From positions 1,559,001 to 1,623,000 of the forward strand of contig LSRY02000010.1 of assembly GCA_001643675.2 (NCBI GenBank): 64,000 nucleotides of DNA, read 5' to 3'. A program made the translations under genes and the position numbers. Positions 23,379 to 35,717 of this stretch are shown here, piece after piece. The notes beneath the pieces were generated by a model, which saw only the letters and a list, made by a program, of their open reading frames with translations, was not told where the DNA came from and searched no databases. The DNA is from Monocercomonoides exilis (Eukaryota; Preaxostyla; Oxymonadida; Polymastigidae). Within the stretch, counting starts at the first letter, position 1; each line of letters begins with the position of its first letter.

Positions 23379-23453
23379 GAAGAAGAAGAAGAAGAAGAAG
23401 AAGAAGAAGAAGAAGAAGAAGAAGAAGAAGAAGAAGAAGAAGAAGAAGAAGAA
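23379..23453. repeat. (GAA)25 triplet repeat, left of centre
   Basis: An uninterrupted GAA tract of 75 bp, paired exactly with the TTC tract at 23896-23970. Poly-Lys and poly-Ser frames across it are artefacts of the repeat. Confidence 0.95.
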
Positions 23454-23636
23454 ACAGATGATGATGGTGGTGGGAATGAAGAGGAAGGAGGAAGTGACTG
23501 TTGCAATGAGAAAGAAGAAGAATTTGATAAATCTGAAGAAAAAGAAAAAGTCAGCTAGCTCAGAAGCAACGGTTCAAGAAACATGCTTGTCAACTTTGTC
23601 CTCCGAAGAACAAACTTGTTCTGAGCCTCCAACTTG

Positions 23637-23712
23637 TTGATGCGGAAGATGGTGCATTTCTCTGACCTATCCACCCTCTCCTGAAACAACAACTCCAACC
23701 ATACTTCTGGTG
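23637..23712. other. Unpaired palindrome spacer
   Basis: The last paired bases are CCTCCAACTTG ending at 23636 and their complement starting at 23713 (23636 + 23713 = 47349). The 76 bases between do not pair. On the plus strand the spacer, after a TGA at 23638-23640, reads in frame into the right arm without a stop for about 45 codons. It may therefore have been contiguous with the right arm before the inverted copy was added. Confidence 0.85.
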
Positions 23713-24167
23713 CAAGTTGGAGGCTCAGAACAAGTTTGTTCTTCGGAGGACAAAGTTGACAAGCATGTTTCTTGAACCGTTGCTTCTGAGCTAGCTGACT
23801 TTTTCTTTTTCTTCAGATTTATCAAATTCTTCTTCTTTCTCATTGCAACAGTCACTTCCTCCTTCCTCTTCATTCCCACCACCATCATCATCTGTTTCTT
23901 CTTCTTCTTCTTCTTCTTCTTCTTCTTCTTCTTCTTCTTCTTCTTCTTCTTCTTCTTCTTCTTCTTCTTCAAACTCAGAATTGATGCCACAAGAAAAGCA
24001 TCTTGTTCTTGTAGTTCACATTCAAATCATCAAATCAACTTTCCATTCCCTGGATTTTGATTTCCTTTCTTCAATTCTCTGAAATGGCACGATATTTGGA
24101 AAACCAGAAGCTGAAGAATACATCTGTTCCACTGATTACAGAAGATGCTTTCGAAGCGGAAGAATGA
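23641..24167 (+). pseudogene. 5'-truncated gene at the palindrome junction
   Basis: From 23641 the spacer reads CGRWCISLTYPPSPETTTP and continues into the right arm (VQVGGSEQ). GT at 23723 could be a donor, and the TAG at 24012-24014 ends in AG that could be an acceptor. Exon 24015-24167 then follows in phase and reads FTFKSSNQLSIPWILISF, then EMARYLENQK and ITEDAFEAEE, to TGA. The intron would include the TTC repeat as pyrimidine tract and be about 290 bp, longer than others here. The 5' end is cut off by the junction. No family recognised. Confidence 0.35.
23896..23970. repeat. (TTC)25 triplet repeat, right of centre
   Basis: Mirror of the tract at 23379-23453, with the same length. Confidence 0.95.
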
Positions 24168-24504
24168 ACAAATGCTTTTTGTTTATATTTTCATTAAACT
24201 TTTGAGAAGACAAATCATTTGAGGAAAATTTAAAAGGATGGGAAAAAGAAGTTAATTGGGACGAAATTTTGAGCTTTCTGAATTTTGTTCCATTCTACTC
24301 CAACAAATATTTTTCTCAAATTTTAAATTTATCCACTTTCTTTTTTGACGTGGGAATGAAAGACTTATTATGATAAGGTTGGAGAAAAAAAATTGGAACA
24401 AATCGTTGTTTTTTTTCATAAATGAAAGAATTTTTCCCCAAATGATGAAATAAGAAAAAATAAATAAATAATTAGAGTTACAAAATGAAATGTGTCTCAT
24501 TTCC

Positions 24505-25860
24505 TCAAACATTCACTAAATAATCAGAAACATTCAAAGATAACGAATGATGATTATTTATGTTAATGAGCTCGAATAATTCATAAAAGCTGGTGATGGT
24601 ATCTTCGTATCCTTCTTCTTCCAGCTTTTCAAACACTTTCCTTTTCATCTCTTTTCTTTTTTCTTCGTCGGCATCATCATCCTCCTTTCCTTTAAATCTC
24701 CTTGAAACATTCAGAAAAAATTGCAAGTTTTCAAATGGATTTTTGTAATCTATTGTTCGTCTCTGAATTTCCACCAAAGCAACATCAAAAGCTCCTCCGT
24801 TCAATAGGTCATTTATTTGAACGGTCCTGTTCATCGCTGCTTGTTTAATCGCAAAAATGCACCGGTGGCAAAGTTCTCTGTAATTATCCTTCGATGCTTT
24901 AAATGCTTCCGCAATACTTCCAATAAGCCCAACAAATTCTTCATTCCACAATTGGCAGTAGTAAAAGAAAGGCTCCATCAATGTGAGCCATCTTACAAAA
25001 ACTTGTATTTCTTTCCTTTCTACTCCTCTTTCCTCTCCTTTTTTTTGCTTACAACTCACACTTTTTGCCAACTCTTTCAGTTCTTTTGCTGCTTCTCCCA
25101 CAAAATGCAGATCATTCACAATTTCTTCTTCAGAATAATAATCCATGTAAAATCTGTGCACCAAAATTTTCCAAGCTGATTGATGCGCAAGAGGTGTAAG
25201 GTTGTGATGCTGCTGATGATATAGGATAATCACATCAATTCCAAATATGTACATATCTTGTTCCTCTTCCTAATCAAAAAGATGGGGGGAAAAAAAAATC
25301 ATTATTATCAAAATTGAAAAAGAAAAGCGTACTCCCAAATCCCGAATACTGCTCAATATAAGCAAAGCCATTTCCACTTGTTTTTGAGTTTCCTCACTTT
25401 CCCCTTTCTTCGATGCTGCTTTCGTTAAGTAAGTTATACAAATTGAACGCAATTCAGGCGAGACGTAGTGGCTTAGAGAAATATGACATTCGCAAAGATC
25501 AATCAGCAGCTTTTCGTTCTTTTTCTTCTTCTTCTTCTTTTCTTCTTCAATAATCATCTTCTCAATTCTTTCATTCAATAAAGTGCTAGCAAAGTTATAG
25601 AACCACAAAGTTTTCAACGATCTGTAATATCCAATTCGCTTTAGTAACAAAATTGCATTTTCCATCGAAAGTTTCTCTTTTTTAATCATTTTGTGTATTT
25701 TGTTGAACAGTTCTTGAGAAAAAACAGATTTGAATTCTTCTTCGTCCATCTCTTCTATCAATGTACCCATTTCAAAAATTTTCTGTTTTTGATCTTCCTT
25801 ACTGAAGCGTTCAAGTTCAGAAAACAATTCTTCAAAGAAAAAAGCAAAGAAAGAAATCAA
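24505..25860 (-). CDS. ARM/HEAT-like oxymonad family protein, intact copy
   Basis: Exon 1 is 25860-25333 and exon 2 is 25269-24505, with a 63-bp GT-AG intron; the product is about 430 residues. The first residues (MISFFAFFF) may be intronic, with an upstream first exon not identified. The protein is helical and charged: ELFSELERFSKEDQKQKI, EEMDEEEFKSVFS, a Lys run, LLIDLCECHISL, HQQHHNLTPLAHQSAW, and the C-terminal LNVSDYLVNV. From memory this layout matches a large paralogous family of unknown function in oxymonads, with armadillo/HEAT-like architecture. The function is unknown; such solenoids usually bind proteins. The mirror copy at 21500-22849 is broken. Confidence 0.7.
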
Positions 25861-26301
25861 TCAACAAAAATTCAAAAGCAATAACAATTGCGCACCAGTA
25901 AACTTGTTGCATATGCTCTTATCCTGATATTTGATAGTTAATTGCATCCAGAAAGCAACGCCATTTTGAAATTCATGTTGAATTCGCATACGTTTGGAAA
26001 GAAGAAACAGATGAAAAGCAGAAACTCAAAAATAGCTCTCATAAAAATAAGTGCATCCAAACTGTTCTTTCTTGCGTTGACATTTTTGACAATGTATTAC
26101 GAATTAAAGTGAAGCTTGCCTTTGAAAGGTTTGTTGTATTGGTTACTTTGATCAAATTAATAAACAAATTACACAATTAACAAATAGGACGAATAATTTT
26201 GATTTCATCATTTTGTTCCACACTTCATGTGAAAATCTTTTTTTGGGGCAAAATTCGAGTATTTGCGTAAAAAAATAACGATTTGATCCAAACTTATTCT
26301 G

Positions 26302-26323
26302 TTTATTATTATTATTATTATTA
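26302..26323. repeat. Short (TTA)n tract, mirror of the TAA microsatellite
   Basis: About seven units, against about 43 at 16075-16203. Confidence 0.9.
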
Positions 26324-26423
26324 TGAATTCATCGTTATCATAACAAAAAACATAGAAAAATTATAAAATTTAGTTAAATGTTCAAAAATATCGTGTGGAA
26401 AAAAATCATTTTTTTAAAATATT

Positions 26424-26681
26424 TCATCCCATATGTTTGATAATCCGATTGAATTGAAAACAGAAAGAGAGTTCATCAGTTTCCAAATCCGGAAGAACTC
26501 CAAAAAGACTTTGATGGGGTTATCTCTTTTGTTTGGAAGCAATACGTTTCATGCATGATTGGAACTGCTGGTTATGCAACGCAGTGTCTGATTCGTTTTT
26601 ATTGGAGGAAATAATTGTTGCAACCTGATCAAGATAAGAAAGAAAGGTGTGAAGATGCTTGTCAGCTTCTCTAATAGCTTC
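26424..26681 (-). pseudogene. Mirror of possible exon 15719-15976
   Basis: Same frame, the same in-frame TAA and the same terminal TGA as the left copy, with a Val to Ala change and few others. Confidence 0.35.
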
Positions 26682-27373
26682 TGTTGATTAGCATGTTATA
26701 TTGAAAGACTTTTTCAAAATCAATCTGAAAAAAATGATAGTTTTAGGTTTCTTGTCTTCTTTCGAAAAATCATAATTTGTTTTTTGCGAAATTCACCAAA
26801 AGCTGATTTCCAAATAAAAACCAACAAACAACCAACCATCGTTTGTAAATTGTCGAATAAAATAATTTTCTGTTTGAAAGGGAAAAAGAATTGGCGCAAA
26901 AGGAATAATGATTGCCAATGGAGACGCTTTTGATCAAGAGTTCTGTTTTGTGATTTTCTGTGGAATAGTTTCAATCAAAAATATTTTCATAGGGACTTTT
27001 TTGTTTCTTTTGTGAGATATGAAAGTGTTTATTAAAAAATTGCTATTTGAATATTCTCTTCTTTTCAGTGAAGTCGAAATAAAACAATAATCTCCTCAGA
27101 AGCAGATGATGTTGCTGATAGCATTTTTTTGGAAGAAAGTTTCAAGCGCGACATTCGAATTTAAAGGTAAAAGAAAACGAGAACGCTTGCGATTTTGGCT
27201 GCTGTCGCATTAATTATATTTTCTTATCATCGTTCTTTCTGTTTATGTTTTATAATTTTTGTTTTTTCACCAATTTCAATTCGGTCCCAGGACATGTTTT
27301 TTGCATTGTTTGCAAACTATCGAAAAGGCGAATGCAAACACGAAGCTGAGTTCCATCCTTTGCATCTTTTGAC

Positions 27374-30355
27374 TCATCGATCAGTTGCACTTGTGCAGAA
27401 GCTTCCTTCTTTGTGTTGGCTTTCGATATGAAAGACTGAATCAGAAATTGAAAACAGCATTGTCCCTTCAGGAATATTCAAGACAAACTCATGTTTCAGC
27501 TCAATCAAAATGGTTTTTCCCTTGCCTTTTGATTTTAAAAGTGCCTTGCAAAAGTTTCAAAGGACAAGTCATTCATCAATGAATCTTTCTTCCTTCATCT
27601 GTCTTTAATCTTCTCTTCAGCCGGTTCCGTTTCAATATCACCAAATGGAATCTCCATTGTCTGACACTTCCATAGCATTACCTCTCCTCCATATCCATCA
27701 CACTTCATTTTGAAGAATTTTGTTGATACTCTGCGTTGCGATGTTGACCCTCCAACACGAACTTTGCTTGATGAAGTTGCCAACTCAACCTTTATCCCTC
27801 CTCCATCCCCATTCACACACTCACACTCTTCCATTGTCATGTTCCACACCACAAAGGTTTCTCCTGCACCCACACTCTTTAACACTACCACCCCATCTCC
27901 TCCAGTCCGATTCACATTTCGAATTGTCAAATCTCTCAGAAAACTTTCTCCTGCTGTTGATTCTGCTGATGATGGCTCAGCAAACAAAGGCTGTGATATT
28001 TTTATATTTTTGACCTCCACATCAATCATCTTCAGCTGTCTCAGTGCCACTTCAAACACAGATGCTGATATTACACTTCTTCTTCTTGTTCCTGAGATCA
28101 GTATGTCCGCCAGTGAAAGTGACCCACTTCCATCAGAAACAACAAAAACATTTGGGGATGGACTTCTTTCAGTGTTGTGATCGATCCCCACATGCTCCAC
28201 CTCCAATTGTCCACTCGTCACACTGAACAGTGTTGTCGAGTCGATAGAAAGGAGATTTGTTCCAATCACACTTTCTTCCCTTCCTTTTCCAATTATCATG
28301 ATTTTCTTTCCACCAATGTTGATTATTTCCACCTCGCTTTCATGTTTCCCCTCCAAAACTGTAACTATGGAAGTCAATTGCTGGCTGCTCATATCAATTG
28401 CAAATCCAACTGTTTTGCATGTTGTTGTCTCACTCGTAATGCACCATTCATTTGAGTCATCTCCATTCACATCCACAAACCGATCCTTCATCCCTTTGTT
28501 CAACCATCCTTTCTTGCCTGTGTGTTCATGAACATTTCCATAAAAGCACACTCTCTGATCATTTGTGTTTGTTGTGAAGGATTCACAGAACGGATTATTT
28601 GAACTTGTGAACATTTTGTTGACATCGGAAAAATACACATCATGCCCATATGGCACGTCAGCAGAACATTGGCAGTTGTGAAAGAAGAGGAATTAAAAAT
28701 AAAAATAAAAATTGGAATTCAGCACTGTTTGCTGAAGGGGATAAAAATCAATTCCACCTCCATATGAGTTTGCAGAGCATGAAACGAACTGAATCCCACT
28801 CATTTTGAATGCTTCAGGAACACCATGGGTGTGCAGCCCTCCGCCATATAAACTCGAAATTGAACACCAAGCAAATGAGCATTCAAACACACACCCACTT
28901 CCCTCTCTTTGATTTTCTGCCTCGGCACATCCTGATCCGGAAATATGAAATCTGTCGAGATCAACGCCTCCTCCCCAGCCTTGGGCAGGGCATTTCTGGA
29001 ATTCACATCCACCGATCCGAACACATGATGAAATCGTTACAACATAGAATCCTCCTCCATATTGATTTTGCGCAGTACAAGCACCGAACACATCATTTTC
29101 GATATGTACAGATTTGATTGTATGACACATGATTCCGCCTCCACGACTGAATACAAAGCAATTATTAAACAGACAATGTGAAACAGAAAGTTCTCCAGAT
29201 TCGAGATTGTTCATGCACATAGCCCCTCCACTCGATACTCCGTCTGAAATGGAATCACTTGTTCCTGTTGTCTTCGATTCATTCTCTTCACACCAACTGA
29301 ACAAATTTGCTCCATTGTCTGTTGTGTTTTGTCTCCCTGGCTGTTTCTTTTCCACTTCTGTTCCATTGACTGCAACATTCCTTGTCCGACAGCACCCAGT
29401 GAATGAGGTGTTTGAGGCAGCCAACGAAGACGAGGGGTCGTTCAGAGAAAGAACAACCCCTCCATCATGAACATCGCAAACAGCTGTGAATGAGCAGCTG
29501 CTCATCACACAAGTTGTTTCACAAAGGGAAGAGGCCGAAGATGAACATGCATCATGTGTTGTTGAGATGCTGAAGAAGATCACATCGAACAGACAAATCC
29601 TCGCAAGCAATCGTGGATGCAGAAATGGGGCTTCTGCAACAGAAAAAGATGAAAAATACGAAGAGCCTGTGGAAACACTTCCAACACTCGGAAGGCTCAT
29701 TCCACATGCTTTTGAAGCGAAAAGAGGCGGAATTTGTTCAAGGTGCCTTTTTTGCTGCTCCTAGAGTGATGTTTGCCAAAACTCCACTGCTCCCGCAAAC
29801 CTCGATCTGTGGCTCTGGATTCGAAAAATCCAGCACACACTCCCTCAAAACAAGAAAACTCCCATTTTCTGCTCTGATCATGCTTTTTCTTCCTCCTTCT
29901 GCAATCCTCAGATCCCTGAGTGCTCCTGATGAATTAGACATGACAAAAACTCCTCTGACTTCGCTTTTATCTGTCATCTCAACTTTCCATATACCCCTTC
30001 GGTAGCAAGCGTCCTTCGTTGATCCTTTCTTTCCACTTTGAACTTCGTCCCCAAACTTCTCGCTTTCTTTCCCTTCTTCAGCCTTGTGTTCTTTCTCATC
30101 TTCTTCATCTCCATCAGCTCCCTTCCCATCGGCTGCTGCTGTCTCATCACAAAATCCAAATATCTTTTCATTTCTCTTGCAACGGCTTTCTGCCTCCTTC
30201 CCCGATTCAAACCCCCAAAACTCCACGTTTTCTTCATCATTCGTCTTTTCCGCAGCCCCTCCTTCTTCGCTTGCTGCACACATGCACATGCAAAGCAAAC
30301 ACACGCTGCATTTTCCGACTTTTATCTCAGACACATCCCTGCTTCTTTTCCCCAT
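27374..30355 (-). pseudogene. Decayed beta-helix/pseudokinase protein, right copy
   Basis: Mirror of 12045-15026, better preserved. The signal-containing first part (30355-29738) is open. It has the same poly-A frameshift, then an uninterrupted 335-codon beta-helix frame (29700-28693). One TAA at 28690-28692 inside an ATTTTT repeat is shared with the left arm. A 353-codon frame (28656-27595) then runs without a break into MLWKCQTMEIPFGDIE, the kinase remnant. Here the fusion of beta-helix sequence directly to the kinase C-lobe is in one open frame, so the deletion of membrane segment and N-lobe predates the palindrome. Confidence 0.7.
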
Positions 30356-30795
30356 TCCTGTCCGATTTTCTCAATTCTTCACCTCTCTCTTTTTCATTAT
30401 GGGCTCTCTCTCTCTCACTCACTTTTTTTTGTTTTGTTTTTCCCCATGAAAAGTGGACGAGTTGAACAGAAGCGTATATATCACGTCTCACTTTGGCTTG
30501 CTCATTTGACCCACAGGAATTGTGCTTTCCTGGCAGCTTGTGCTTGGGCATCTTCAAAAATTCATGCTTCACTTGCCTTTTCATTCCCAAAGGATAACGT
30601 CGCTCCTTCTTGTCCACCACAACCCAAAAAATAAAAAAAATCCACAAAAAAGAACAAAATCATCCATCAAAAGCAAACTTGAACAAAACAGCTAAGTTGC
30701 AAAGTTTTCTCAAAACAACAAAAGGCAAACAAACAAATCAAAAACTCTCTTTAACGCTGGATTCCTTTTCCAGTTCAAACCATATTTAATAAAAA

Positions 30796-31482
30796 CGCAG
30801 TGAGACAGGTTTGCTCCGAGATAATGAGTATTGTTCACTATTTATGGGTGGTTTAAGTGAGAACTTCACCCTCCCCAAAATGACGTGGAAAAAAGGGCGA
30901 AATAAAATACAAAACAATAACATTAAACATTGCATAATAAAATAATGCATTGTCCGCTTCACTTCACCACCGACTTCGCCTTTTCGCATTGGTCACGAAG
31001 ACCAGAGGGCAGGGGACATTGCCCCTCGGGGATGTCTCCTGCAGACTGTGCAAAGATCTGGTGAGGCGAGAGTTCTGTTCGGAGCAGAAAGAAAAACCAC
31101 TCTCGCTAATGCGAGGCGTGGAAAAGAAAACTGCATGTGATGTGCTCTGCCTCCCGCAATTCTGCTGATCTAGCAGAGTTAGCCCAATCACCACACGCTG
31201 CATATTAAATATTTAATTCTTCTCTTAGCAACTTGTTCCACAACAATTTTAGGAGTAGTGTTATTCATAAAGCTATTAATTCTATCCATAATTCTTTATC
31301 CATATAATCTGTGCAACCTTGCGACTTCGGGCGGTTGGTTCTTCTACCTTCTCTTGGATGTCTCGCCCCTTTTCTCGTCATATTCCTCCAAATATGTTTC
31401 TCCCTTTCGCACCAAACAGCCTTGAGTCTCTCCATCCGCATTTGTATTATCTCGGAGCAAACCTGTCTCACTGCGCTCTATC
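30796..31482. mobile_element. DIRS-related fragment with own inverted ends
   Basis: Inverted repeats at about 30796-30823 (GCAGTGAGACAGGTTTGCTC) and 31448-31475 bound about 690 bp. Just inside the first repeat, the sequence (ATTGTTCACTATTTATGGG) resembles the subterminal DNA of the adjacent DIRS-like element. The centre (about 30960-31170) is unusually GC-rich for this window, with no recognised gene. It is absent from the left arm because of the 712-bp deletion. Confidence 0.55.
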
Positions 31483-31858
31483 AATTCGCAATAGAGCGAA
31501 TCTACGAACGCAAGGAGCAGGTTTGCTCCTCAATAATGAGTCTTGAAAGCCCTTTTATATATTAATTCTTATTTAGTTTTATATTTATTTATTTATAATG
31601 ATCTTAAACCCTCCTGCCTAGCACGTCATCGTGCGGAGGATGTGTAGAGAGCCTGCGGATGAAGGTGCGGCCCCTGGCTCCACTCCCTTTCTTTCTCGAT
31701 GTGCTTCTGAGGCCTTTTTAACCGGTAATTCGTTTCTCTTGAATTCTTTAACATTTGTCCTGAATGACTCACTCTACGCTTCCTCCGGTCTGTGCCCTTC
31801 TTACTCTGTTGTGCAGTGTGTTTACTTCCAGTCAGCTCGCTTGCACTGCTAGGAATTA

Positions 31859-32621
31859 TGAGGGGTGTTCTCCGACGCTAGAGTGGTCGGGATGAGGAGT
31901 TCTGTGACAAAGCTATTTCTCTTTGCCTTCTCTCTTCTCAACTCGGTAAGTCTAGTCTCTTTAACTTCTTTCCTTTTCTCATATCTTCTTCTCCCCCAGC
32001 TTCTGATAACTTCACTGTGCATTCTTTCATTAATGATTCCGCTTTCTCGACTCTCATATCCTTCCTTTCTCTTCCCATATCCAACTTTTTTTCTTCTCCA
32101 AGAGAGGGTTCCTGGATGTTGATCGTCAACAGGATCCATTTCATATCTTGAACAGGTTAAAAGTTTTAAATTTTTGTGTCTCTCTTGATCCTAGCTCCCC
32201 TTTTGTGTACAGATTGCTCGCTTTCCAATCGGAACCTTCTCGTCCTTATATGTGTATTATAACTTATGTCTAATCGAGAACACGGTCAAAAGATTGTGTA
32301 TTTCATACTCTTTTTGAGTAGCTTCTAATTCTTCTTTTATTCTCTGCATATTTGCAGGCTCACCTTCTTTTATATAAACCACACGTGTTCATCTTTTAAA
32401 GTTGTCCCGGAAAAATCCAGTTTTCGTTGGAGCGCTTCTTCTGCATCTATGAGTGGGTTAAATTGTTTGTTAATATCGATTTTTATAGTCTTCCTTAATG
32501 TTATTTTTATCTGCACTTCTATAAATACCGTATTCTCTTTTAATATTGAACTCTTCCTTCTCAATCTCTCCAGCTTAGCTGGCTCTAAAGTTGCAAAAAT
32601 AATAGTGAGGATGAGGGCTCT
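31859..32621 (-). pseudogene. Tyrosine recombinase-like remnant, right copy
   Basis: Mirror of 10488-11250 with nearly the same sequence, including the altered catalytic positions (LEPAKLERL, FSIRHKL). Decay therefore predates the duplication. Confidence 0.45.
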
Positions 32622-33208
32622 CCTCTGGAGTGCTTGTGGGTCTATTGAGTTGTATGTGGTTTATTCCCCTTTTGTCATAGTTGTGAAAACCCACACTGAT
32701 TTATATTGTTTGCCCCGTCTCTGCTTAACTCTCTCGTGAGTTTAAAGAGATGAATTAATATCTTTCTCCTTCGTCTTTATTTCTCTGAAAAGGTTAATAG
32801 ACTCAATAACTTTTCTCTCAGTTTAATTTTTCTCTCCACTTGAAACATTTTTGTTGGATATAATTTCAAAAAATTGTGCCATTATCTACCTGGCATCTTT
32901 GATTGTGAGGGGGTCAGAATCATCAGCACTTAACTTGTCCAAGAATTGTTAAATCTTCGCAGCACTCTCCCTGTATCTCTTTCACTATTTGGGTTACTCA
33001 ATATTGCTGCTGACATGTCCTTCGCTCCAACGAATTCTCTCCATGCATGAAAGGGTTTCCAACTTATATATAAATATATATATTCTCCAGTCAAACGCTT
33101 GTTATTTTTCATGGGAGTTAATTCTAGTCATCATTTCTCATCTCTTATAATGTTAACTCTATGTTTCTCAAGAACAGACTGGCACTATCTTGTTCAACAA
33201 CAGCTCAA

Positions 33209-33865
33209 TCACTCCTTCGACCTTCTCAGAGAGGATCGTTTCCAAATAGTTCCACAGGGCACCAGCGCAATCGGTTCTGAAATTGTATCTTGTGTACTCG
33301 GTGCGACTATCTGCAATATCTCTGAGACTTTTTCCCCCCTCAGTGCATAGTCCGGCTTTTTCGCCATCAGGCTGAATGCATCTGCTTTTGTTATCTGTTC
33401 TCCCGGAAGATGTTCCGTCTGTATTGTGATGTCCAGGCTGTTCAGTTTCTTCTCTAATGCCCTCAGTGTTGGAATGAGAGATGGCGCTCCCCTCTTCTTC
33501 TGTATTGTCCATCTCGTGGACATGTTGTCTGTCCTCAGACGAATATGGTCTATCTTCTGTTGTTGCAGCCATGCTCCCTTCCTTTCTAAAGTCCTCAACA
33601 CTGCTCTGGACTCCTTTTCGTTTATCGCTAACGCACTCTCCTGGAGGGTCCAACTCCCGTGGACATATATCTTCTCCTCTTTGTTCTCCCTCGGTATTGC
33701 TAATACTGCACCCCATCCCATCTCTGAAGCGTTCGTCGTTAGTACCGCCGGTCTGTTCCTTCTCTTCAGACTCCTTGGTCTGTTTTCTTGTAGTATCTTT
33801 CTCCAATGTGTTAATTCTCCCAACATCATTGGGTTGACTATCACCGTTCCATTCCAGCCCACCAC
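33209..33865 (-). pseudogene. RNase H domain, open frame
   Basis: A 218-codon frame with TTNASEMGWGAV, WTLQESALAINEKESRAV, LRTDNMSTRW and the terminal LPGEQ segment. It is uninterrupted here, whereas the left copy has stops in the same stretch. It is separated from the RT by frameshifts, and the first catalytic Asp is Asn. Confidence 0.7.
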
Positions 33866-34126
33866 GGGCTATCTCCTGCCTCAGCATGTATTGCATTCGC
33901 CTCATCTGCAAGCTTGCTGGTGGGTGTTGCAGTCTCACAAAATTCAGCCTCCCGAGGAGTGCTGCTAAGTCTCTTGTTCTGTGATTCCTCCCTTTCTTTG
34001 CATGTGCTATCCGGGAATGCACATCCTTCAGCAAGAGCACTCTCTTCCTCTCTTGGAGCGTCACTTCCATCCTTTCCGAGTTCCAAAGCAATCACAGGAA
34101 CTCCACGCTCCTTGCGGGTTCCAACT

Positions 34127-34579
34127 TCAGTTTCTCTTCCGACAGAATCCAGCCCAGATTCCTCGGAACTGGGCTATCTCCTGTGAGATCAATCTCAATG
34201 CATCCACGTCTGGATACATGAGGAGAATGTCGTCCAGATATATTACAAGCTTCACTTTCCACTTCTCTCTGATATTTGACGCTGCCCGTCTCATTATCTT
34301 TGTAAATATTCTGGGCGCATCTTTCGCTCCAAATGGCATCCCCAAGAAAGCGTTGCATTGACTTTGAAAGCTGAAGCACAGATTGGGACTGAATTGTTCG
34401 TCCACTTTGATGTGCTGGTATGCACTCGATATATCCTGAGTGGTCATCCAATCGTTCTCCTCCAGGAGTTCCACCACTGTCTCCTGGAAATCCATCTTGA
34501 AATGCTTTCCCTGCACCTCCTCGTTTAGCGCCCTGCAATCCAGGATCTTTTTCCACTTTCCGTTTTTCTTTATCACCAT
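34127..34579 (-). pseudogene. Reverse transcriptase domain, open frame
   Basis: A 150-codon frame from KKNGKWKKILDC through DISSAYQH, MPFGAKDAPRIFTKIMRR and YLDDILLMYPD. The left copy has TAA where this one reads CAA. The last residues diverge from the left copy by a frameshift. More substitutions separate the two RTs than separate flanking host sequence. Confidence 0.75.
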
Positions 34580-35717
34580 GAATGTCGGGTTGAATCACTT
34601 CACCTCCGACTCCTGAACGGACTTCACCGCTCCGTCCCCCAACTTCTGCTTATAAAGGTTTGAGCAATTGCTCCTTCGTGAGGATCTTCAATAACTCTAT
34701 TAGGCTCCCCATTCTGATAGTTTCTTCTTGGGTACTCGACTACAATCCCAGAAGCTTTCTTTATTCCTCTCTTGATTTCCTTCAAGCACATCATCTTATT
34801 CTTCGTTCTCATTTCGCGGAAATAAGCGGAGCCTTCCTCCATTTTCGTCACACTGTGCTGTGCGACTTCTTTCTATATCCTCATCTCGGAATTTTCTGCG
34901 GTCTCTTGTTCTATCTCATCCTCGCAATTTAACGCGGCTTTTTCTTCTTCGATTTTCTAACAATATCTCACGGTTTTTATATCTGCACCTATCTCTTGAT
35001 TATGCACTGTTTCTTGTTGCATTATCAATTCGTAATTTCTTTCCATTTCTTTCCCTATTCTTATCTCGCAGTAACCTCAGCTTTCTCTTCATTCAAACTC
35101 TTTTGATAGAAAGCGGTTTCTCTCTCCACAATAATCTCGTTTCATCTCACGGTTATCTCTTTTCTCTCTGTCTCGTTATCTTTCGCGGTTTCATATTTGT
35201 GATTATCTCCGTTAATTAACATAGTAACTTTTCTTATTATTTATCAATAATATTTCATCGTTTCTGTTTGTCATGCTGTTTCGTAACACAGTTTGTCTAT
35301 ATTTCCTTTGCTAAAGTTGATTTAATAAGCTGAGTTTTCTCTTCATAATAATCTCAATTTAATTGCGTTTCTATTTTTTTCTCTCTTCTCTCTCTCCTCT
35401 CTTGGTCTCGCGGCAAAACACGGTTTTCTATTCTATATCTTTTCATATGGGGGAAAATATGGACTTTCAAGCTTTTTTTGCACAAAGCACAAACATTTTG
35501 TTTCACTCATAACTTTATCAATCATTCTCAGATTTCGAAATAAATTGGTTTATCATTACTGTAAACAAACATCATTGATGTGATCACATAATGTTTTGTG
35601 ACCTCACATGTATTTCAATAAATAAACCCATTTTTTTTCAGATTTTTTGATCACAAAAAGTTCATCAAATATACATAATTTTTCAATGAAAATGCCTGAA
35701 GTCAAATATTTTGTCCC

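Noticed and set aside
23379-23970. CRISPR-like or tandem repeat array at the palindrome centre
   Set aside because: The repeats are plain triplet tracts with no spacers, and the genome is eukaryotic.
23359-23990. Poly-Lys and poly-Ser proteins around the centre
   Set aside because: They are translations of the GAA/TTC triplet repeats and their flanks, and exist in both strands and arms.
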